Positions 1-12,369 of a stretch of DNA of 64,000 nt are shown in pieces; the stretch's first letter is position 1, and every line of letters begins with the position of its first letter. Source of the DNA: Apostichopus japonicus. Its lineage: Eukaryota > Echinodermata > Holothuroidea > Aspidochirotida > Stichopodidae. The notes below the pieces were generated by a model. That model did not search any database. It worked only from the letters and a program-made list of their open reading frames with translations, and was not told where the DNA came from. Both the position numbers and the translations under genes were made by a program. The DNA is taken from positions 22,964,577 to 23,028,576 of the forward strand of contig NC_092582.1 of assembly GCF_037975245.1 (NCBI RefSeq), written 5' to 3'.

Positions 1-345
1 ATTAAGTACAAGAAACCCATTGTTTACTGTGGAGGTCAAAGGTCATTTAGGGTCACTAGGGGTTAAATTGTCAAAACCTTGTAAACACGATATCTCAAGA
101 GAATTGTTTTGGGCAGACCTCATGTTTAGTGTGTGGATGTATCACATTGAGTACATGAGGTCTATTGTTTTCTGTGGAGGTCAAAGGTCATTTGGGTTCA
201 CCAGAGGTCAAAATGTTGAAACCTTGTTAACACAATATATCTCAAGAAGGGAAGCTTGGGCAGACCTCATATTTGGTGTGTAGATGAACCACATTGAGCA
301 CAAGAAGCCTATTTTCTGTGGAGTTCAAATGTCATTTTCGATATC
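1..345. repeat. Tandem repeat, unit about 155 bp, with AGGTCAAAGGTCA core
   Basis: About two units, each with a 'ggaggtcaaaggtcattt' block, a 'caaaaccttgt(t/a)aacac' block, 'atatctcaaga' and 'gggcagacctcat'. The array runs off the left edge, so its full length is unknown. Diverged copies are seen in reverse orientation near 36525-36800 and forward near 62270-62420, so this is a dispersed family. The open frame here is a by-product of the repeat. Confidence 0.8.
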
Positions 346-2095
346 TTGAATTTTATTTAAGATATCTCAAATTGTCTTTTAGATATCAAGAAACAAATCA
401 AAGAAAAACAAAAGGAAACATTATTTAAGATATATCGAATTGAATTCTGGCGGATTGGCACTTTAACGGGGCAGTCATTCAGTGTTTCCATAAATCAAGA
501 TCCCATTTCTTTAGATCAGGTTACCCTAACTGGGTGAATGAACCCTCAGGGGTGCGTGAGTCCATCCCAGGGGGTTCGTGAGACGTTTCTGGAAGTCAAA
601 ACTAGAGTACTTTTTGTTGAACTAAAATCTAATATGTAATATAATTTAGTAATGTACAAAAGTCGTATGTATCGACAAACTCTTTTTATATACCCATATG
701 TTGCCATAGTAGTACCGTACGGTGCATGTGATAAAAAAAACAGGAGCATCCGTCTCATCGTGTGTGATGGGTGATCGATGCGTGATACAATTCGTGATCT
801 GATCTTGAAGCTTCCAAATAAATATTTGTTCATCTCTTGTTTTATGAACTTGATCTTTTACGAAGCACTGCTATGCGTATTATAGTATAATAATGACTCA
901 GATCGTGTCTCAAAAAGTTGAGGGTTCGTGGACAACTTTGACATCCACAGGGGGTTCGGGGGGGGGGGTAAAGTTAGGGAAATCCTGCTTTAGACCTGAC
1001 AATTTCCTTAGATTTTTTAAGATTTCAGTTTACTGAAAGGCAAAGGGGTCCACAAAGGCACATAAAGGGCATATTATTCAGCTTCTAGCAGCAGTGGCGG
1101 GCTTCGGAGCGTGTTATGAATACGTATAGCGTGGCAATGTGAGCTACAAATAAACTACCGACGGGACAAGCATATAAATAAATGATTTTCCTCCGCTCCA
1201 TGCATTAGCAAATTTTCTTGATTTTCTTTCATATCCGTAACATTTCTAGAATTCCGGGTCATGAATTTCCTTTGATTTCTGTAAGGTTTCCGTGATTTCA
1301 CTTATATCAAGAAATTCTTTGAAATTTACCTTCACTCAACGATTTTCCTTACAATCAGAAAATTTCATTGAAAGTGGAAGTACTGATAAGACTACTTATT
1401 CGCGTTCATTCAGTTCAGAGGAATGTAACGTGTACCGGAAACACAAGTTTGGATATCTCAAATTCTCGATATCTCTAATTCAATTTAGTGTGTGAGTCAA
1501 TGTGGCTTTTAATTGGCGTATTCTACCAGGTTAAGGTACCGTGGTTACCAACAGAAAGATAAAAAAGTGCAGTCACTATGGTGCCTGCTTTTAGTATCCG
1601 GTTGTCGTCTGGGTTAAAACAGCTGCCCAATCAGAGCAGCGAATCTGGGATATCAACAGAGGGCAGTAACTGAGTGAGCTTTTTGACGGAGGGCAGGGGG
1701 TGGGGGAGGGGTTAGGGTGGAGGAGGGCGGTTCTATAGATAAAACTTTAGAGTTTCAGGGTTACACAACTTTCCCTCTTGTTTTGAGTTTTAAAAAAAAG
1801 GAAAGTAGCTAATTTATGATGAACAATAGATGATGTATATTCAAAAATACCAACAATAGACTAAAATTGAAGAAGAATTTCTCTTAGTACAGCATAAGTC
1901 AATTTATTTTACTTTGCTCTGTGTTGCAAAAGAACTAAAAGAAAAAGAAAAAAAAGGGGGGGGGGAGAGAAAGCAACGAAAATCGAATAAGATATATCAA
2001 ATAAAAATGGAAATATCTTAACATAATGGGTAAAAATGAACTTTTGAAGTAACGTGACGTGCGCATTTTTCGGTACATTTTTGTATATGTAATAC
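346..2095. other. Intergenic, no gene recognised
   Basis: AT-rich sequence with short A and G homopolymers. ORFs here are under 120 codons and look compositional; one ends in a phenylalanine run from a poly-A/G tract. I see no splice-linked coding exons or RNA genes. Confidence 0.5.
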
Positions 2096-2107
2096 TAGAC
2101 CGGCAGC

Positions 2108-3529
2108 CCAGAGCACTTTGATCAAACGAACGAGGTACCAATATCTGAGTATTGGAACATTTGTGGAAAAACCCAGTATATCCAAAAGTGGACGTCTGCC
2201 GTGGTCGCTCTGCTGCATGTGGCCCATGGGGCCGGTTAAAGGGGGCCAAAAAATGCATCTGATCAAACGAACGAGGTACCACTTGAAACCAATGTCAACT
2301 TAATGCATGAATGCCACAAAGTAATGAATGGCCCATGACAGACAAATTTTCTGCTGCAAAGGGCCCGCCAGACGCCCCCAAATATGGCCCAAATGCCCAT
2401 TATCGTAGCATTGACCCAGATTAAATATGCAAGGTACCACTCAAAACCGGTTTGGAATGTTCGGGTTGACCTTACAGACTATGGAAATAATCATGCCAGA
2501 CAAATTTTCTGCTACAAAGGGCCCGCCAGACGCCCCAAAAGGGCCCCTTAAAATGAATTTGATCAAACGAACGAGGTACCACTTGAAACCAATGTCAACT
2601 TAATGCATGAATGCCACAAAGTACTGAATGGCCCATGCCAGACAAATTTTCTACTGCTAAGGGCCCGCCAGACGCCCCCAAATATGGCCCAAATGCCCAT
2701 TAGCGTAGCATTGACCCAGATTAAATATGCAAGGTACCACTCAAAATCGGTTTGGAATGTTCGGGTTGATCTTACAGACTATGGAAATCATCATGCCAGA
2801 CAAATTTTCTGCTACAAAGGGCCCGCCAGACGCCCCAAAAGGGCCCATAAAAATGCATTTGATCAAACGAACGAGGTACCACTTGAAACCAATGTCAACT
2901 TAATGCATGAATGCCACAAAGTACTGAATGGCCTATGCCAGACAAATTTTCTGCTGCTAAGGGCCCGCCAGACGCCCCCAAATATGGCCCAAATGCCCAT
3001 TAGCGTAGCATTGACCCAGATTAAATATGCAAGGTACCACTCAAAATCGGTTTGGAATGTTCGGGTTGATCTTACAGACTATGGAAATCATCATGCCAGA
3101 CAAATTTTCTGCTACAAAGGGCCCGCCAGACGCCCCAAAAGGGCCCATAAAAATGCATTTGATCAAACGAACGAGGTACCACCTTAAACCAATGTCAACT
3201 TAATGCATGAATGCCACAAAGTACTGAATGGCCTATGCCAGACAAATTTTCTACTGCTAAGGGCCCGCCAGACGCCCCCAAATATGGCCCAAAATGCCCA
3301 TTATCGTAGCATTGACCCAGATTAAATATGCAAGATACCACTCAAAACCGGTTTGGATCCACACAAAAACAATATTAAATGCAAAGGTACTTTCCACAGA
3401 GTAAAGAACTGCCAATGCAAGACAAATTTTCTTCTGCATAAGTCCCACCAGATAGAAAGAATAGGTGGCCCAATGTGGCCCTATATATGGGTCTAAAGAA
3501 TTGGATATATGTGCCTTGTAACATGACAT
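2108..3529 (+). repeat. Left arm: ~300 bp higher-order tandem units
   Basis: The landmark 'aacgaacgaggtacca' recurs at about 300 bp spacing (near 2267, 2567, 2867, 3167). Each unit contains two related halves, both with 'cagacaaattttct' followed by 'gggcccgccagacgcccc' and later a ggtaccact block, so the unit looks like a dimer of ~150 bp. Because 300 is divisible by three, a frame stays open over 2603-3187, but it is repeat-derived and not evidence of a gene. The last part (3350-3529) is a diverged unit that also matches the inner end of the right arm. Confidence 0.85.
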
Positions 3530-3741
3530 TTCAAGCTCATGATTATATTGTTTCCAGCATAAATTGGAGTTACTGTATACAAGACCAGTGTTTTATCTTA
3601 TTTAGCTATTCGCTGCTCTAAGCAAAGTAAAGATAACACTTTCACCTAAGCCTCTAAATATTTTGGGATTTGCTGGCCTGGGCAAAAATTACAGTTCCCC
3701 ACATTATAATTCTAACACTCTGAGGAAGAGTCTAGCCTGGC

Positions 3742-3957
3742 TTGGATCCACAGAACTACGGTTGGAAGAGCAAGAATGGGTGCTACAGCCCTGACTGGTT
3801 TGAGGGACCGGCTCTCCCAGATCATCTATTCCAAGAGGGGGAACTGAGCGAAGATTTTCAAAGTAGCCGACCAGACGTGGCTTCCGAGTTTGATGGCGAT
3901 GATTCAAGTACTGAACCATCTTGGAGTGATGACTCCGACAATGAAACATTGATTTGA
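3742..3957 (+). other. Short acidic ORF in the element core, possible coding remnant
   Basis: A 71-codon frame without ATG: it begins at TTG and an in-frame stop lies just upstream at 3733. It contains 'CYSPDWFEGPALPDHL' and ends in a Ser/Asp/Glu-rich tail before TGA. It is not made of repeat units and its composition is protein-like, so it could be the terminal exon of a lost transposase or of a captured gene. I do not recognise the family. It may equally be chance. Confidence 0.25.
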
Positions 3958-4512
3958 GCTTCCATTGTCTTTTTAGAATCAAGTTCATGGGAATACTTAA
4001 TTTTCATAAACTTAGAGATCTGTCTGAATGGCAAATGCAGTGTCTTTTTACAATGCACACACTCCAGTGTTTAATCACTGTCAAGAGACATGAATTCTCA
4101 GTTCTTATACTTCGAACCTAACATGTGTCATGTTCAGAGTAATCACATAATGATCTTTTGTTACTATCTTTGCCAATTATGATTTTAGTACATTTAAACT
4201 AGCAAGATGACTTTCTTCAAAGGTAAAAGATCCCTTCATAGATGAAAACAAAAACCCTCATCTAGCATTCATATTTCTGAAAAATGGATGCCACATCTAT
4301 TTGTTGGACTTGTTACAAGCTATTCGAATTGAATTAGTGTAATGATGGAAGTTCTAAAAGACCAAGATGGAGTAATATACGCCAATTACTCATTTTATAT
4401 TTTGTATCAGGGAATGGAGTCATACGTGGTGATATCAGTATTTGTTTGTTCAATCTTAGCATTTTAAGTCCTTTAAAGAGTGTACCTAGCATAAAGGTAC
4501 ATATACATTTCT

Positions 4513-4605
4513 ATGCTTCAATTATGTATCTTTTAAAAACCATATTGGACAGTTTCAACTTGAAACTGTCCAATATGGTTTTTAAAAGATACATAATTGA
4601 AGCAT
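4513..4605. repeat. 93 bp palindrome (46 bp arms, 1 bp centre)
   Basis: Arms 4513-4558 and 4560-4605 are reverse complements by eye around a single C at 4559; the centre reads gacagtttcaa-c-ttgaaactgtc. The outer arm sequence starts atgcttcaattatgtatc. It lies near the middle of the foldback-like element, between its two arms, and would extrude as an almost loopless hairpin. Confidence 0.9.
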
Positions 4606-5194
4606 TACTTTCAACCCAAACCTTTATCGTTAAGTACACGTTATAAAGCATTTTCACCATTGTTTGATAATTGTTTCTTTGTCTGAGCTTAAGAAACAAA
4701 ACATAATCTCTTTTGTTCGACTACATGTATGTCTTAAGATGACACTTAAGCGTTCTTTCTCAAGATTTTAAACTTTGTAGATTTACAATAACGTAAACAC
4801 AGTGTTTTAAGATACAAAATGATTTTTGGTTTCTTATTTACAATACATAAACTGATTTTAATCTGCTCCAGTGTTTCCAGCGAAACAAAGTAACTGTCAA
4901 GTTAAACACTGCTCACGATACAAAGTACTGACTGGATAAAAGGAAAAAGAATAGATAAAAGGAACAAGAATGGATTTGAGAATGCATTATAACTGTCAGG
5001 ATCTCCCTCAAAGACTGAGTTCGCGTCATTTTTGTTTTGCTCAATGAAATGTTCAGTAATTGATACACCTACTAGTATACTAATCTCATTATTCCATTGG
5101 CCTATGTAGCGGGAAGGAATTTGAATAATTCAGGATGTTCTTGATTGTTATAGATTGGTTTCTTGTGGCATCTTAACTATTTAAACTGCATATT

Positions 5195-6975
5195 TCTTAT
5201 ACATGTGGAGGGCCTTTTGCAGAAGAAAATTTGTATTGCATTGGCATTTCTTTACTCTGTGGAATGTTACAAATGTCATGTCACAAGGCACATATATTCT
5301 GCATCAATATACAATCCATTAGGCCCATATAGGGCCGCATTGGGCAACCTATTCTTTCTATCTGGTGGGACCTATGCAGAAGAAAATTTGTCTTGCATTG
5401 GCAGTTCTTTAATCTGTGGAAAGTACCTTTGCATTTGATATTGGTTTTTTTGTGGTACCAACTATGATTGATCATAGCCCATTTGGAGGCCCTTTTTTTT
5501 AGTGTGTCTGTTGGCCCCTTTGTAGCAGAAAATTTGTCTGGCATGATTATTTGCATAGTCTGTAAGATCAACCCGAACATTCCAAACCGGTTTTGAGTAG
5601 TACCTTGCATATTTAATCTGGGTCAATGCTACGATAATGGGCATTTGGGCCATATTTGGGGGCGTCTGGCGGGCCCTTAGCAGCAGAAAATTTGTCTGGC
5701 ATGGGCCATTCATTACTTTGTGGCATTCATGCATTAAGTTGACATTGGTTTCAAGTGGTACCTCGTTCGTTTGATCAAATTCATTTTAAGGGGCCCTTTC
5801 GGGGCGTCTGGCGGGCCCTTTGTAGCAGAAAATTTGTCTGGCATGATTATTTCCATAGTCTGTAAGGTCAACCCGAACATTCCAAACCGGTTTTGAGTGG
5901 TACCTTGCATATTTAATCTGGGTCAATGCTACGATAATGGGCATTTGGGCCATATTTGGGGGCGTCTGGCGGGCCCTTAGCAGCAGAAAATTTGTCTGAC
6001 ATGGGCCATTCATTACTTTGTGGCATTCATGCATTAAGTTGACATTGGTTTCAAGTGGTACCTCGTTCGTTTGATCAAATTCATTTTAGGGGCCCTTTTG
6101 GGGCGTCTGGCGGGCCCTTTGTAGCAGAAAATTTGTCTGGCATGATTATTTGCATAGTCTGTAAGGTCAACCCGAACATTCCAAACCGGTTTTGAGTGGT
6201 ACCTTGCATATTTAATCTGGGTCAATGCTACGATAATGGGCATTTGGGCCATATTTGGGGGCGTCTGGCGGGCCCTTAGCAGCAGAAAATTTGTCTGACA
6301 TGGGCCATTCATTACTTTGTGGCATTCATGCATTAAGTTGACATTGGTTTCAAGTGGTACCTCGTTCGTTTGATCAAATTCATTTTAAGGGGCCCTTTTG
6401 GGGCGTCTGGCGGGCCCTTTGTAGCAGAAAATTTGTCTGGCATGATTATTTCCATAGTCTGTAAGGTCAACCCGAACATTCCAAACCGGTTTTGAGTGGT
6501 ACCTTGCATATTTAATCTGGGTCAATGCTACGATAATGGGCATTTGGGCCATATTTGGGGGCGTCTGGCGGGCCCTTAGCAGCAGAAAATTTGTCTGGCA
6601 TGGGCCATTCATTACTTTGTGGCATTCATGCATTAAGTTGACATTGGTTTCAAGTGGTACCTCGTTCGTTTGATCAGATGCATTTTTAGGGGCCCTTTTG
6701 GGGCGTCTGGCGGGCCCTTTGCAGCAGAAAATTTGTCTGTCATGGGCCATTCAGTACTATGTGGCATTCATGCATTAAGTTGACATTGGTTTCAAGTGGT
6801 ACCTCGTTCGTTTGATCAGATGCATTTTTTGGCCCCCTTTAACCGGCCCCATGGGCCACATGCAGCAGAGCGACCACGGCAGACGTCCACTTTTGGATAT
6901 ACTGGGTTTTTCCACAAATGTTCCAATACTCAGATATTGGTACCTCGTTCGTTTGATCAAAGTGCTCTGGGCTGC
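5195..6975 (-). repeat. Right arm: inverted ~300 bp tandem units
   Basis: Reverse complement of the left arm, with about one more unit: the 'tggtacctcgttcg' landmark lies near 5757, 6057, 6357, 6658 and 6798. The outer terminal block (about 6796-6975) matches the left terminal block, including the 'gggtttttccacaaatgttcc' region. Arm lengths are unequal, as expected if units expand and contract independently by unequal exchange. Confidence 0.85.
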
Positions 6976-6982
6976 CGGTCTA

Positions 6983-7456
6983 TACCCTGTATCTTTAATA
7001 ATTTGTAGTAAATTCAACAACAACAAAATGGACTTGCTGTTTACTTAAATGTGTTTTTTTTTCAATTAAATTGAATTGAAAAGCCTTTTTTTTTTTAAAT
7101 TTCTTAAATTGCATGAAAAGATGTAATTGTTTATTTGTTTGCAAAATATGTATGTCATTTAAATAGGCTACTGGCATTTTGACCCTGCTCAAATTTAACA
7201 AACATGTTAAATTACACTTTTACAGTCGACAAGCTAATTCTTTGGACTATAGTAATATCTCAACCTCAGACATTTGTTGAGTACAGGTTACACTCGACTG
7301 CCACAATATGATCTGGGAACAAATAACTATATCCTGACATGCTGAGAATAACGTCTAAGTTGTGTACTCCTGAAGGAAAGCGATACGTTTGAAAACAGAT
7401 AGCAATCTTAAGATGCTAAGCTTTAGAGTCCGATATAATATTCTTGTCGGAGCCTT
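6983..7456. other. Gap between the foldback element and the desaturase stop codon
   Basis: AT-rich sequence downstream of desaturase gene 1, which is on the minus strand, so this should hold its 3' UTR and terminator region. No separate gene is seen. Confidence 0.5.
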
Positions 7457-10328
7457 TTAATAATCATAGGTATAACCTTTCTCATTTTCTGCATCCACTT
7501 GTCCAACCTTCTGTCGGTTCAATTGTTCATACATAGTTCCATTTCCAGTTTTCTGTGCTCTGGCTTTGATCAAGTCCTTTGGGACAGTCTTTAAGTTGTA
7601 TGCTTGTCCAAGGAGGTGCATTAGATCTATGAATTGTGTGGTAGGGTTTACCTTCCAGCGAAATTCGCTCGCTCGATAGTCAAAGGGGAACACGTGGTGG
7701 TAGTTGTGCCATCCTTCCCCCATACCGAAAAGCGAAACCATCATGTTTTCTGCCGGGTCGATGCTTTCGTCGTACGGCCGATTACCCCACATGTGCGCCA
7801 CGCTGTTCACGGACCACGCGATGTGGTATTCCAATATCAAACGGGTGATTCCGGCCATGATGAAAGCATTCCAAATGGATTCGCCCCAGAGGTAGTGGGG
7901 GAGGTAGGTCGGAAGAAAGAACGTGATTATCAGACTAAGCTGGTAGTAATACCTGGAAGGAAATAAAAAGCGAAGACAACTTAATATCATGTTGAATAGT
8001 CGGCTCTAAATGATGGACGCTTCCCCCATCTGAGTGAGAGGGTATAGGTGGGGTATAGTTCTGGCACTGGGGGGGGGGGATTATGTACGGCTTGTGACTA
8101 TGATTTTACCACAAGTGTTTTATGTTGAGGTAGCGGTATACATAACGGGAAATTGGGGGGGGGGGCGGAAGGCGGTAAGGTAAGGAGTATTTGTTTTTAG
8201 CTCAAACTGTGGTCGTCACCGTGCCCAACGTCTTTGTACACACATACTTCAACAAGCTCTTTGTAGTGACATTCATGAAGCAGGAGAAAAAGTTTGTAGA
8301 TGAGGGCAGGAAGTTTGAAGGGGGGGACAATAGCGGGGCAGGAGGGGGGGCGAGAGGGGATGTTCTCAAACGACTGACCAACTTGATGCTCAAATTTGAG
8401 AAGTGACGTCATCGGTATCCAATTTGCAATGAAAAAAAATTATGTCCAAGTCTGATCTCCCTTTTCAAATAAACTCAACACAAAAAAATGAAAACATTCG
8501 ATACTGCTTCATGCTCATAGCTTATACTCATATAATTAGTATTTATACTAACCAGCCCTACATCCACCCAATCTGATTGAGGAGAAATATATAAATACAC
8601 ATACTTATACGATAACTTTACGGAATACGCCAACCCTATAACCCCCCCCCGTACGCACCCCCACCCTACCCACCCCCTGCAAACAACCTTATATCCCATC
8701 ACGGTACTCACTTGTGTTGATAATAAACCACAGGATCGTTCAGCAGGTCACTGCAATCAATTCCACCACCTCGCTTGATCACATCCGGGTGTTTTTTGAC
8801 CATCAACCAACCAATGTGCGAAAAGAAGAATCCCCTTTTAGCATTGTGAGGGTCTGCGTTAGTATCGGTGAATTTATGGTGGGCGCGATGGTCCCTGGCC
8901 CAAGTGAATATAGAATTCTAAAATCAAAATAAAACAACAGTGAAAAGAGAACGCGTTTTGAATACAGGTAACGTATGCATTAACCTAAAAGACTGTGCAC
9001 TGAATCTTAGTTTTAAGTGTACCAGTTATATACCAAGAGCAGGCGGTCACAGTAATGTTTCTTGCTGGGGAAGGATAAGGCGGTGGGGGGGGGGGGTAAG
9101 GCGGTGGGGGGAGGGAGGGGCGATTAATGGGAAGACTGAATGAGTCTCATTTGGGGAACAAACTGAGAGGACGAAATCGAAGGGGGGGGGGATGGGGGTG
9201 GGGGAAGCAAAAGCAGTCGATTTTTTTGGATTGTGCCTAGATATCGTGTCATTTCAATATGCAGGAGCTAAAGAATTTACGAGGAGAACGGGAGGGGCGG
9301 ATGTATTGTCTTCACTATGCCAACTGAATGGGAAGAAATTATGACTAGTAATACCCTCCTCCCACCCTCCTAACCCCCATTTCCTTACCCCTTCTCTCCC
9401 TCCATCGTTCACCACAGCTCTTTAATTTCTTACCTGAAATGCTAGTGTTGAGCAAACAGCTAAGAGAATTCTCATTGGTAGTTTAGCGGAGTAGCCCCTG
9501 TGGCACCACAAGCGATGTGGTCCCGCAGTTACCCCCATGACACCCACAAAGACCAGAACTGTAGCTGCAACGACAAACAAAATATTTGAATGGTTATTGA
9601 ATGTGGGGTGGGTGTGGGGGTGTGGACCGGACTTTTCTGGGAAGTTTCTATTTACATAATATCACATGGTCATACCAATGAAAGTAGCCCTCAATATTGA
9701 GTTTGAACTAAAACTGAAAGAGGAGCAAATTTCCTTTTTAGAGATAAACCCTATCCCTTCCGACTGCACGAACACACGAACGCCCGCCACTTTAATATCC
9801 ACAATTATTCATAATATTCTGAAAAATGTGTTCAAGCCCTTTTAAATTCTCTATTTTATTCTTCACTAGCCTTTTCATCCGTATACACTGGCTTATGTTT
9901 GAAAATCCCCTCCCCTCCGTACACCCCCTCCCCTCCCCTCCCCTCCCCTCCCCTCCCCTCCCCTCCCCCAATGTACCTATTATGCAGACCTATCCCGGTA
10001 GAAACATCGACGTATTTTTAAGATACTTCCTTCAGCAATTTTGTTTTGTTTTAATACGGCAAATATTGAAACGATATTTTTCTTCTTCTTCTTTTGCTGA
10101 AAGTGGACTGGCATAAAATTTTAGATCCGTCTTACCAAAAAGAAGTGTCTTGAAGTTACTCTTCCACGCCACGTCGGTCAAGCCATACAAAGCGATGGCG
10201 TGGAGCACACAATGGGCAAGAACGTTCCCCCAAACGATCTCCATTTTATACTCGAGACTCTCATCTTTAGCCGCCTTACTCGTAGACTTGCTGCTCGTGC
10301 CGTTTGATGTACGGTGGATGTCAGTCAT
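7457..10328 (-). CDS. SCD: Acyl-CoA delta-9 desaturase, gene 1 (divergent paralogue)
   Basis: Coding exons on the minus strand: 10328-10136, 9564-9434, 8917-8712, 7952-7457; 1026 nt joined, 341 aa. All junctions are GT/AG, and the 131 and 206 bp internal exons match the other paralogues. The protein should be an ER membrane di-iron desaturase acting on saturated acyl-CoA with cytochrome b5. Visible ligands: HRLWCH (box 1), HRAHH (box 2), NSVAH, and HNYHH (box 3). Likely CoA/tunnel residues are also kept: WARDH and VKKHP. Oddities: box 1 context is GVTAGPHRLWC instead of [19 protein letters not shown] has Ala where the other family members usually have Thr; the C-terminus is longer and ends in an acidic/tyrosine-rich tail (GYTYDY). 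The ATG was chosen because it opens the frame of exon 1. The gene points away from the other three. Confidence 0.93.
9924..9969. repeat. (CCCCT)n run in intron 1 of desaturase gene 1
   Basis: About nine consecutive CCCCT units. On the transcribed-sense (minus) strand this reads (GGGGA)n, a classic G-quadruplex-capable run. It lies within the 571 bp intron between coding exons 1 and 2. Confidence 0.85.
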
Positions 10329-12365
10329 CGCTAATTAATCCTTTGAGAAGAAATATACGGAGGCAGTTTCTTCTGAGAAGGACGTATATGTATGCAGTAG
10401 ATGAAAAGAAAAATTAATCAACATATTTTTTAAAACTTGGAAAAGATTACAATTTTCTTTCGTACATTTCCTCAATACCCGTAACCCCCCCCCCCCCCAC
10501 CCCTACTCCCGCAATAAACACACGTTGACACGTTCAGACTGCCAGGCATTAACGATTAAAATGTTCGCTTTATTATATGTCATAACCCAATTACATACAT
10601 ATTTTTTTTTCTCAAACTTTGCATGAAATTTAAAAATAAAAGTAATATCAATAAACGGCAGAATTTTCAAATCAAACTCATCATTAGTGATCGACAGTTT
10701 ATGTTGAAATTGCATCATAGAACATCACAACTGAGATAAAAACCGAAGCAAAAGGCGATATAATCAAAATACAATTTCGAGATAAAATTTCTCCAAATTG
10801 CTTCGTTATGACTCGAAATTTTGTGGAAATTTGGAGATAGGAAGGGGGTGGGTGGGCGGGGGGGAATCGATATTTTGATTTGAAAGTTCGAAATTTCAAA
10901 GTAAAAAAGCAAGATCTCGAGAATATAGCCGACATTCTGAGAGAAAAAAAGACGGAAAAATTCCAGGAAAAACAAGGAGAAAATTTGAAATAAAAAAGTG
11001 GAAATTTGTAGACGAGTCGTGAGGACTTTCAGATTACAGAAATTTCTAGAGAAAAAAAAGAAGAAATTTCGATTAATCATGTAAAATGTTCGCGATAAAA
11101 AAAAAAGAGTGACATTTTTAACGTCCAACTGAGCCATCGCATTTTTAATTTTCATGCAAAGTATATCTATACAAAACTAACATTCTTCGCCGCCCCCCCT
11201 CCCCCACCCCGGCGCACACATGTTTGCCACATAGTTACAATTTCCCCCACTCTATCCCCTCCCCCCAGACTCTTAAGAATCAAATCGTCGACCATGACCG
11301 TTAATAAAGCTTGAAATAAAACATTAAAATAAATCATCATTTCAAAAATGCGCCAATATATATAGTTGCAAGCAATTATATATGATATCGACCCTTCCTT
11401 GCCACTGCATCTATTATTTACAGTATATCTTACCTATCAGATCGGCTACGGAGTGGTCATCACTTTGGTAATTTCAAATTAACTGCTTAAGAGTCGACAC
11501 GCAAGTGAAACATAGAGTTAGTTCAACCTTGTCATCTTGCTTGCATGCTTTCCTAAATTATATGCAGATTGTAACCTTTTGAAGTGGTTATTGTAAATCG
11601 GTCCTTGTGTCTCGTGGTGCAAACATGGCGCCCTTATATTTACTTTACAGATTGATATCAAACTTAGAGATCAGATCCAGAGTACACTCTTATTATTTTT
11701 ATAATAAAGAACCTATCATTGTTCTGTTCGTGATGATGATGATGATTATGAACTTTAATTTTTCTTTTGGTATTCATATCGTCAAATATTTGTCCGTATG
11801 ACAAAGGTAAAACAAACAGACAAACATACAACCTTTATGGAGGTTCTCTAATTAATTCCCTTTTTGATTATAGTTTACTGATTTACCTGATCAATACGGT
11901 AACATAGTTCACTTTGTCTATTATAAGACGAATCACTATTATCTCTTCATATCCATCTGTTCAAAGCATTCTTTAGCCTTTTGCGTGAATTCTGTTTTGC
12001 AATAATACTACCACCAACCATAAAACATAATTTTGGTTCTTGCAAATGTGTTCTGTAAGGAGACGCCGTCGAAGTACCAGTTTTGTGCTGCAGTACATGC
12101 ATGTACATGTAATCTTTGTAGATTATTTTGCTTTGTGGATAAAAAATATAAATATAAAAAAATGTTTATCACTATTTCTATATCATTATTTCTATATCAT
12201 AATATATGCATGACCAAATATCATAACCATTATCAAAATGAAGACATGCATTTGAAGTACTTCGTTTTCTCATCATTATAAAAAGGAAAAACAAAAAACC
12301 AAGCAACTTGATCAACCGCCATCTGAACGAAATGGACAGAGGTTAAGGTCTCGTATACCACATTA
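10329..12365. other. Intergenic region upstream of desaturase gene 1
   Basis: This should contain the promoter and any untranslated first exon of gene 1. 'attaattag' lies just before cgATG on the minus strand and could be a splice acceptor. From 10740 to 11150 the sequence is strongly purine/pyrimidine biased, which explains the Phe-rich frame there. No further gene is seen. Confidence 0.45.
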
Positions 12366-12369
12366 TTAA

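Larger units (their letters stand above)
2096..6982. mobile_element. Foldback-like DNA transposon with tandem-repeat inverted arms
   Basis: The two ends are inverted copies: TAGACCGGCAGCCCAGAGC at the left, and its reverse complement ending at 6982. Each arm continues inward through a special terminal block and then ~300 bp tandem units, about 1.4 kb on the left and 1.7 kb on the right. TAC sits immediately outside both ends (2093-2095 and 6983-6985), a possible 3 bp target duplication; TA within the ends is an alternative reading. Foldback (FB/Galileo-type) elements have long inverted repeats built of tandem units, which is the layout seen. The centre (3530-5195) has no recognisable transposase, so the element is probably non-autonomous. 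Superfamily is not assigned. Confidence 0.72.

Noticed and set aside
2603-3187. 194-codon open frame
   Set aside because: It exists because the 300 bp unit is divisible by three; the translation repeats exactly with the unit.
10715-11155. 146-codon Phe-rich minus-strand ORF
   Set aside because: Explained by an A/G-rich, T/C-rich strand bias rather than coding.
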